A DNA stretch of 8,772 bases. It comes from Burkholderiales bacterium. GTDB lineage: Bacteria; Pseudomonadota; Gammaproteobacteria; Burkholderiales; Burkholderiaceae_C. Shown in pieces: positions 5,548-8,772 of the stretch. Below the pieces are notes generated by a model. The model was given only the letters and a program-made list of their open reading frames with translations. It had not been told where the DNA came from and did not search any database. Every line of letters starts with the position of its first letter. Within the stretch, counting starts at the first letter, position 1. The stretch covers positions 1 to 8,772 of the forward strand of contig JANXTP010000062.1 of assembly GCA_025352345.1 (NCBI GenBank), written 5' to 3'. The position numbers and the translations under genes were made by a program.

Positions 5548-6936
5548 ATGAGCCGCAGCGACGATCACACCACCAACAGCTTCGACCCCTACAACGCCGA
5601 CCGGCCACTGATGATGCGCTGCGGTTGCGGGCGCGATCACAGCGTGGCCGAGCATGAGGCCGAGGCCCATGCGCCGGTGCTGACCGCCGAGTCGTACTCG
5701 CGCGACTTCATCGAGGCGACGCTGGTGAAGGCGCTGTTCCCGTCGGAGCCGCTGCGCCGCCGCTTCTTGCAGGCGGTGGGTGCTGGCACTGCGCGCGCGG
5801 CGATCGCGTCGCTGCTTCCGATGGGCGCGCTGGAAGCGATGGCGCAAGACAAAAACTCGCTGGAGAAGACCGACCTGAAGCTCGGCTTCATCGCCATCAC
5901 CTGCGCCACGCCGCTGATCATGGCGGGCCCGCTCGGCTTCTACAAGCAGCAGGGCCTGAACGTGCAGCTCAACAAAACCGCCGGCTGGGCGCTGATCCGC
6001 GACAAGATGCTCAACAAGGAGCACGATGCCTCGCACTTCCTGTCGCCGATGCCACTGGCGATCTCGATGGGCATCGGTTCCGTCGCGCAGCCGATGCGTG
6101 TGGCAACCATCCAGAACATCAACGGCCAGGCCATCACGCTGTCCCTGAAGCACAAGGACAACCGCGACCCGAAGGGTTGGAAGGGCTTCAAGTTCGCGGT
6201 GCCGTTCGAGTTCTCGATGCACAACTTCCTGCTGCGCTACTACCTGGCCGAAAACGGCCTGAACCCCGACACCGACGTGCAGATACGCGTGGTGCCGCCG
6301 CCCGAGATGGTGGCCAACCTGCGGGCCGGCAACATCGACGGCTTCTTGGGCCCGGACCCGTTCAACCAGCGCGCGGTGTACGACGAGGTGGGCTTCATCC
6401 ACATCTTGTCGAAGGACATCTGGGACGGTCACCCGTGCTGCGCTTTCGGCGTCAGCGAAGACTTCATCAAGCAAAACCCGAACACCTTCGCTGCGCTGTA
6501 CCGCGCCGTGCTGACCGCCGCCAACATGGCGCGCGACCCGAAGAACCGCGAGCTGATCGCCAAGGTCATCAGCCCGACCGCATACCTGAACCAACCCGAA
6601 ACGGTGGTGGCTCAGGTGCTCACCGGCAAGTTTGCCGATGGCCTGGGGGGCATCAAAACGGTGCCCGACCGCGCCGATTTCGACCCGGTGCCGTGGCAAA
6701 GCATGGCGGTGTGGATGCTCACGCAAATGAAGCGCTGGGGCTACCTCAAGGGCGAGGTCAATTACAAACAGATCGCCGAGCAGGTGTTCTTGCTGACCGA
6801 CGCGAAAAAGCAGATGAAGCTGCTCGATCAGAAGGTGCCCGAGGGGGCCTACAGGAAGTACACCATCATGGGCAAGGAGTTCGACCCGGCCAAGGCCGAC
6901 GCGTACGCCAAGAGCTTCGCGATCAGCAAGACCTGA
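5548..6936 (+). CDS. nrtA: CmpA/NrtA-family ABC transporter substrate-binding protein, Tat-type signal
   Basis: 462 residues. A 69-residue N-terminal extension contains MRCGCGRDH (C25, C27, H31) and more histidines (H36, H41). A twin-arginine signal follows: LRRRFLQ (69-75), a hydrophobic stretch and a likely cleavage near EAMAQ (96-100). The mature part is NrtA-like: DLKLGFIAITCATPLIMAGPLGF begins it, GW147 and NGQ194 fall where ligand contacts occur in NrtA, SMH225N follows, and the family block VVPPPEMVANLRAGNIDGF spans 248-266. NrtA binds nitrate/nitrite and CmpA binds bicarbonate; residue equivalences were judged by eye, so nitrate is preferred but not proven. It delivers ligand to the permease encoded 11 bases downstream. 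Export folded through Tat suggests that folding or a cofactor is completed in the cytoplasm. The start is fixed by AAGGAG. Expression is probably controlled from the palindrome upstream. Confidence 0.92.
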   Translation: MSRSDDHTTNSFDPYNADRPLMMRCGCGRDHSVAEHEAEAHAPVLTAESYSRDFIEATLVKALFPSEPLRRRFLQAVGAGTARAAIASLLPMGALEAMAQDKNSLEKTDLKLGFIAITCATPLIMAGPLGFYKQQGLNVQLNKTAGWALIRDKMLNKEHDASHFLSPMPLAISMGIGSVAQPMRVATIQNINGQAITLSLKHKDNRDPKGWKGFKFAVPFEFSMHNFLLRYYLAENGLNPDTDVQIRVVPPPEMVANLRAGNIDGFLGPDPFNQRAVYDEVGFIHILSKDIWDGHPCCAFGVSEDFIKQNPNTFAALYRAVLTAANMARDPKNRELIAKVISPTAYLNQPETVVAQVLTGKFADGLGGIKTVPDRADFDPVPWQSMAVWMLTQMKRWGYLKGEVNYKQIAEQVFLLTDAKKQMKLLDQKVPEGAYRKYTIMGKEFDPAKADAYAKSFAISKT

Positions 6937-6947
6937 GGCGAAGTCCA

Positions 6948-7829
6948 GTGAATCCGCAGAAGAAGCAGGCGCTGCAGGCCAGCGCCTTGTCGGTGTGCAT
7001 CCTGGTCGTGTTGCTGCTGGTCTGGCACCTGGCCACCCTGCCCACCAAAGTAGCGCCGGGGCCGGTCGTCACCCTGACGGCCGAGCAGATCGAGTACCAG
7101 AAGCTGCTCGGCAAAGACCCGGCATTGGCCGAGGGTGACAAGAAGAGCAGCGGCTTCCCGACCTTGGCGCAAATGGGCAGCACGGTCGTCAAGAACCTCT
7201 CCAGCCCGTTCTACGACAACGGGCCCAACGACAAGGGCATCGGCTTGCAGCTTGGCTATTCGCTGGGCCGCGTGGGGCTGGGCTTCGGCATTGCCGCGCT
7301 GGTGGCGATACCGTTGGGTTTTTTGATCGGCATGAGCCGCATGCTGTACCGCGCGCTCGATCCGTTCATTCAGGTGTTGAAACCCATCTCGCCGCTGGCC
7401 TGGATGCCGCTGGCGCTCTACACGATCAAGGACTCGTCGATCTCGGGCATTTTCGTGATCTTCATCTGCTCGGTGTGGCCGATGTTGATCAACACCGCAT
7501 TCGGCGTCGCTGGCGTGCGGCGCGAATGGCTGAACGTGGCCAAAACGCTGGAAGTGTCGCGGCTGCGCCTGGCGTTTGAAGTGATCCTGCCGGCTGCCGC
7601 GCCCACCATCCTCACCGGCATGCGCATCAGCATGGGCATTGCGTGGTTGGTGATCGTGGCGGCCGAGATGCTGGTCGGCGGCACCGGCATCGGCTACTTC
7701 GTGTGGAACGAATGGAACAACCTGTCGCTGACCAATGTGATCTTCGCCATCCTGGTGATCGGCGTGGTCGGCATGCTGCTCGACATGGCGTTTGCGCGGT
7801 TGCAGAAAGCGATTTCCTATGTCGAGTGA
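6948..7829 (+). CDS. nrtB: nitrate/nitrite-type ABC transporter permease (NrtB/CmpB family)
   Basis: 293 residues of an inner-membrane permease of the BPD-transport family. TM1 is at about 13-31 (LSVCILVVLLLVWHLATL). A hydrophilic stretch of about 65 residues follows, then further hydrophobic segments near 100-128, 138-160, 165-186, 220-245 and 258-285. The cytoplasmic EAA loop, which docks to the ATPase, is AKTLEVSRLRLAFEVILP (198-215). PISPLAWMPLAL (146-157) and LVIVAAEMLVGGTGIGYFVW after the loop are typical of the NrtB/SsuC/TauC group. The GTG at 6948 was chosen because it lies 11 bases after the binding-protein stop, has GAGG nine bases upstream, and gives a short positively charged N-terminus before TM1; sequence further upstream in this frame is the shadow of the previous gene. 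Its last 11 bases overlap the ATPase gene. Substrate assignment rests on the neighbours. Confidence 0.93.
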   Translation: MNPQKKQALQASALSVCILVVLLLVWHLATLPTKVAPGPVVTLTAEQIEYQKLLGKDPALAEGDKKSSGFPTLAQMGSTVVKNLSSPFYDNGPNDKGIGLQLGYSLGRVGLGFGIAALVAIPLGFLIGMSRMLYRALDPFIQVLKPISPLAWMPLALYTIKDSSISGIFVIFICSVWPMLINTAFGVAGVRREWLNVAKTLEVSRLRLAFEVILPAAAPTILTGMRISMGIAWLVIVAAEMLVGGTGIGYFVWNEWNNLSLTNVIFAILVIGVVGMLLDMAFARLQKAISYVE

Positions 7830-8751
7830 TTTGACCCCCAAGACGCCTGCGCCGGAAACTCCCTTCCTGCGCATCGAAGGCTTGTCGAAAAGCTACCCGA
7901 CTGCTGACGGCAAGCAGACCGAGCCGGTGTTCGACAGCGTCAACTTCGGCATCAACAAGGGCGAGTTCGTCTGCATCATCGGCCACTCCGGCTGCGGCAA
8001 GACGACGATCCTGAATGTGCTGGCGGGGCTCGATCAAGCGAGCAGTGGCAACGTCTTCATGGACAACCGCGAAGTCGCCGGGCCGAGCCTGGAGCGCGGT
8101 GTGGTGTTTCAGGGGCACGCGCTGATGCCGTGGTTGTCGGTGCGCAAGAACATCGCCTTCGCGGTGCGCAGCAAGTGGCCGCAGTGGAGCGCAGCGCAGA
8201 TCCATGCGCAGGTCGAGAAGTATGTGGCGCTGGTCGGCCTGACACCTGCGATCGACAAGAACCCGTCGGCGTTGTCCGGCGGCATGAAGCAGCGTGTGGG
8301 CATTGCGCGTGCGTTCGCGATCGAGCCCAAGATGCTGCTGCTCGACGAGCCTTTCGGCGCGCTCGATGCGCTGACGCGTGGCACCATTCAAGACGAGCTG
8401 CTGCGCATCTGCGCCGAGACGCACCAGACGGTGTTCATGATCACGCACGATGTTGACGAGGCCATCTTGCTGGCCGACAAGATCTTGCTGATGAGCAACG
8501 GGCCGCAAGCCCGCGTGGCCGAGATCGTGCGCAACACGATGCCGCGCGACCGCCAACGCGCCACGCTGCACCACGACCCGCAGTACTACCGCATCCGCAA
8601 CCACCTGGTCGACTTTCTCGTCGCGCGCTCGAAGGAGCTGTCGCACGGCCGCGCGCCGGCGCTGCCGCCGGTGGTCGAGCCGGGGCTCGCGGGCGATGCG
8701 CCGGCGCGGCCCAGCGCAGAGATCATCGACCTGAGGGGGAAGTGCGCATGA
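7819..8751 (+). CDS. nitrate/nitrite-type ABC transporter ATP-binding protein (NrtC/NrtD family)
   Basis: 310 residues with a complete ABC ATPase core: Walker A GHSGCGKTT (55-63), Q-loop Q98 in VVFQGHALMPW, signature LSGGMKQR (152-159), Walker B MLLLDEP with D176/E177, D-loop GALD and switch H210 in MITHD. After the core, HHDPQYYRIRNHLVDFLVARS is characteristic of the NrtD/TauB/SsuB group. The last 35 or so residues are a proline/alanine-rich tail. It lacks the NrtA-like C-terminal domain that cyanobacterial NrtC carries, so a homodimer powering the permease is likely unless a second ATPase lies outside the window. The ATG at 7819 is inside the end of the permease gene (11-base overlap); an alternative in-frame start at 7792 would add nine unrelated residues. 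Its stop overlaps the next ATG by 4 bases. Choice between the names nrtC and nrtD is arbitrary, so no symbol is given. Confidence 0.93.
   Translation: MSSDLTPKTPAPETPFLRIEGLSKSYPTADGKQTEPVFDSVNFGINKGEFVCIIGHSGCGKTTILNVLAGLDQASSGNVFMDNREVAGPSLERGVVFQGHALMPWLSVRKNIAFAVRSKWPQWSAAQIHAQVEKYVALVGLTPAIDKNPSALSGGMKQRVGIARAFAIEPKMLLLDEPFGALDALTRGTIQDELLRICAETHQTVFMITHDVDEAILLADKILLMSNGPQARVAEIVRNTMPRDRQRATLHHDPQYYRIRNHLVDFLVARSKELSHGRAPALPPVVEPGLAGDAPARPSAEIIDLRGKCA
8733..8740 (+). promoter_or_regulatory. ribosome binding site for the right-edge gene
   Basis: GAGGGGGA lies 7 bases ahead of the ATG at 8748, within the last codons of the ATPase gene. Together with the ATGA overlap it makes a real downstream gene very likely. 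Confidence 0.7.
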
Positions 8752-8772
8752 GCGCCGCGCCGCCAGACCGCC
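8748..8772 (+). CDS. start of next operon gene, truncated by window edge
   Basis: Only eight residues are visible (MSAAPPDR), too few to identify. The start is supported by a strong ribosome binding site and a 4-base ATGA overlap with the ATPase stop, so it is translationally coupled to the transporter. In proteobacterial nrt loci the following genes often encode assimilatory nitrite or nitrate reductase or a second transporter component; that is context only and not seen here. Confidence 0.6.

Noticed and set aside
5533..6726. 397-codon minus-strand open frame opposite the binding-protein gene
   Set aside because: His/Val/Arg-rich shadow with no recognisable domain; the plus-strand gene has a strong ribosome binding site and family motifs.
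6988..7165. Extended hydrophilic stretch after TM1 of the permease as an unusual insertion
   Set aside because: As far as I recall, proteobacterial NrtB-type permeases commonly carry a similar segment, so it is probably a subfamily feature.

Overview
The window is a GC-rich, tightly packed bacterial chromosome segment. Codon third positions are strongly G/C throughout, and the protein set (PaiB-like flavoprotein, UPF0149/SEC-C protein, NarX/NarL-type two-component pair, Tat-exported NrtA-type binding protein) points to a betaproteobacterium, probably Burkholderiales. That placement is inference from family resemblance and composition. I see no mobile element, CRISPR array, tRNA or rRNA, no gene-free stretch above 300 bases, and no abrupt change in base composition.

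Left part (1-3428). A c-type cytochrome, cut by the window edge, lies on the minus strand 10 bases downstream of a PaiB-like FMN-binding protein on the same strand. A TetR-family regulator is divergent from the PaiB gene across 124 bases and is the obvious candidate to control it. The TetR gene then converges on a minus-strand pair: a calcineurin-like metallophosphoesterase and, upstream of it, a UPF0149/YecA-like protein with a C-terminal SEC-C zinc motif. These look like ordinary housekeeping or accessory genes.

Right part (3515-8772). This is one coherent module on the plus strand. A soluble PAS-HisKA_3-HATPase sensor kinase overlaps by 4 bases a NarL/FixJ-type response regulator. After a 129-base regulatory gap comes an ABC importer of the nitrate/nitrite (NrtABC, CmpABC-related) family: a Tat-type binding protein with an unusual cysteine-containing N-terminal extension, a permease, and an ATPase. 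A further gene starts in an ATGA overlap at the right edge. The spacing and overlaps indicate one transporter operon running out of the window, probably into assimilatory nitrate or nitrite reduction genes (not visible here).

The most informative non-coding signal is a perfect inverted repeat, 9-base arms around a 2-base centre, at 5454-5473 between the response regulator and the transporter. It has the size and symmetry expected for a NarL-family dimer site. It sits about 63 bases upstream of a plausible but weak transcription start, so the simplest model is that the adjacent kinase/regulator pair activates the transporter operon. No wholly new system is evident. The points most worth checking are that palindrome, the cysteine/histidine segment ahead of the Tat signal in the binding protein, and the cysteine-rich cytosolic sensor.
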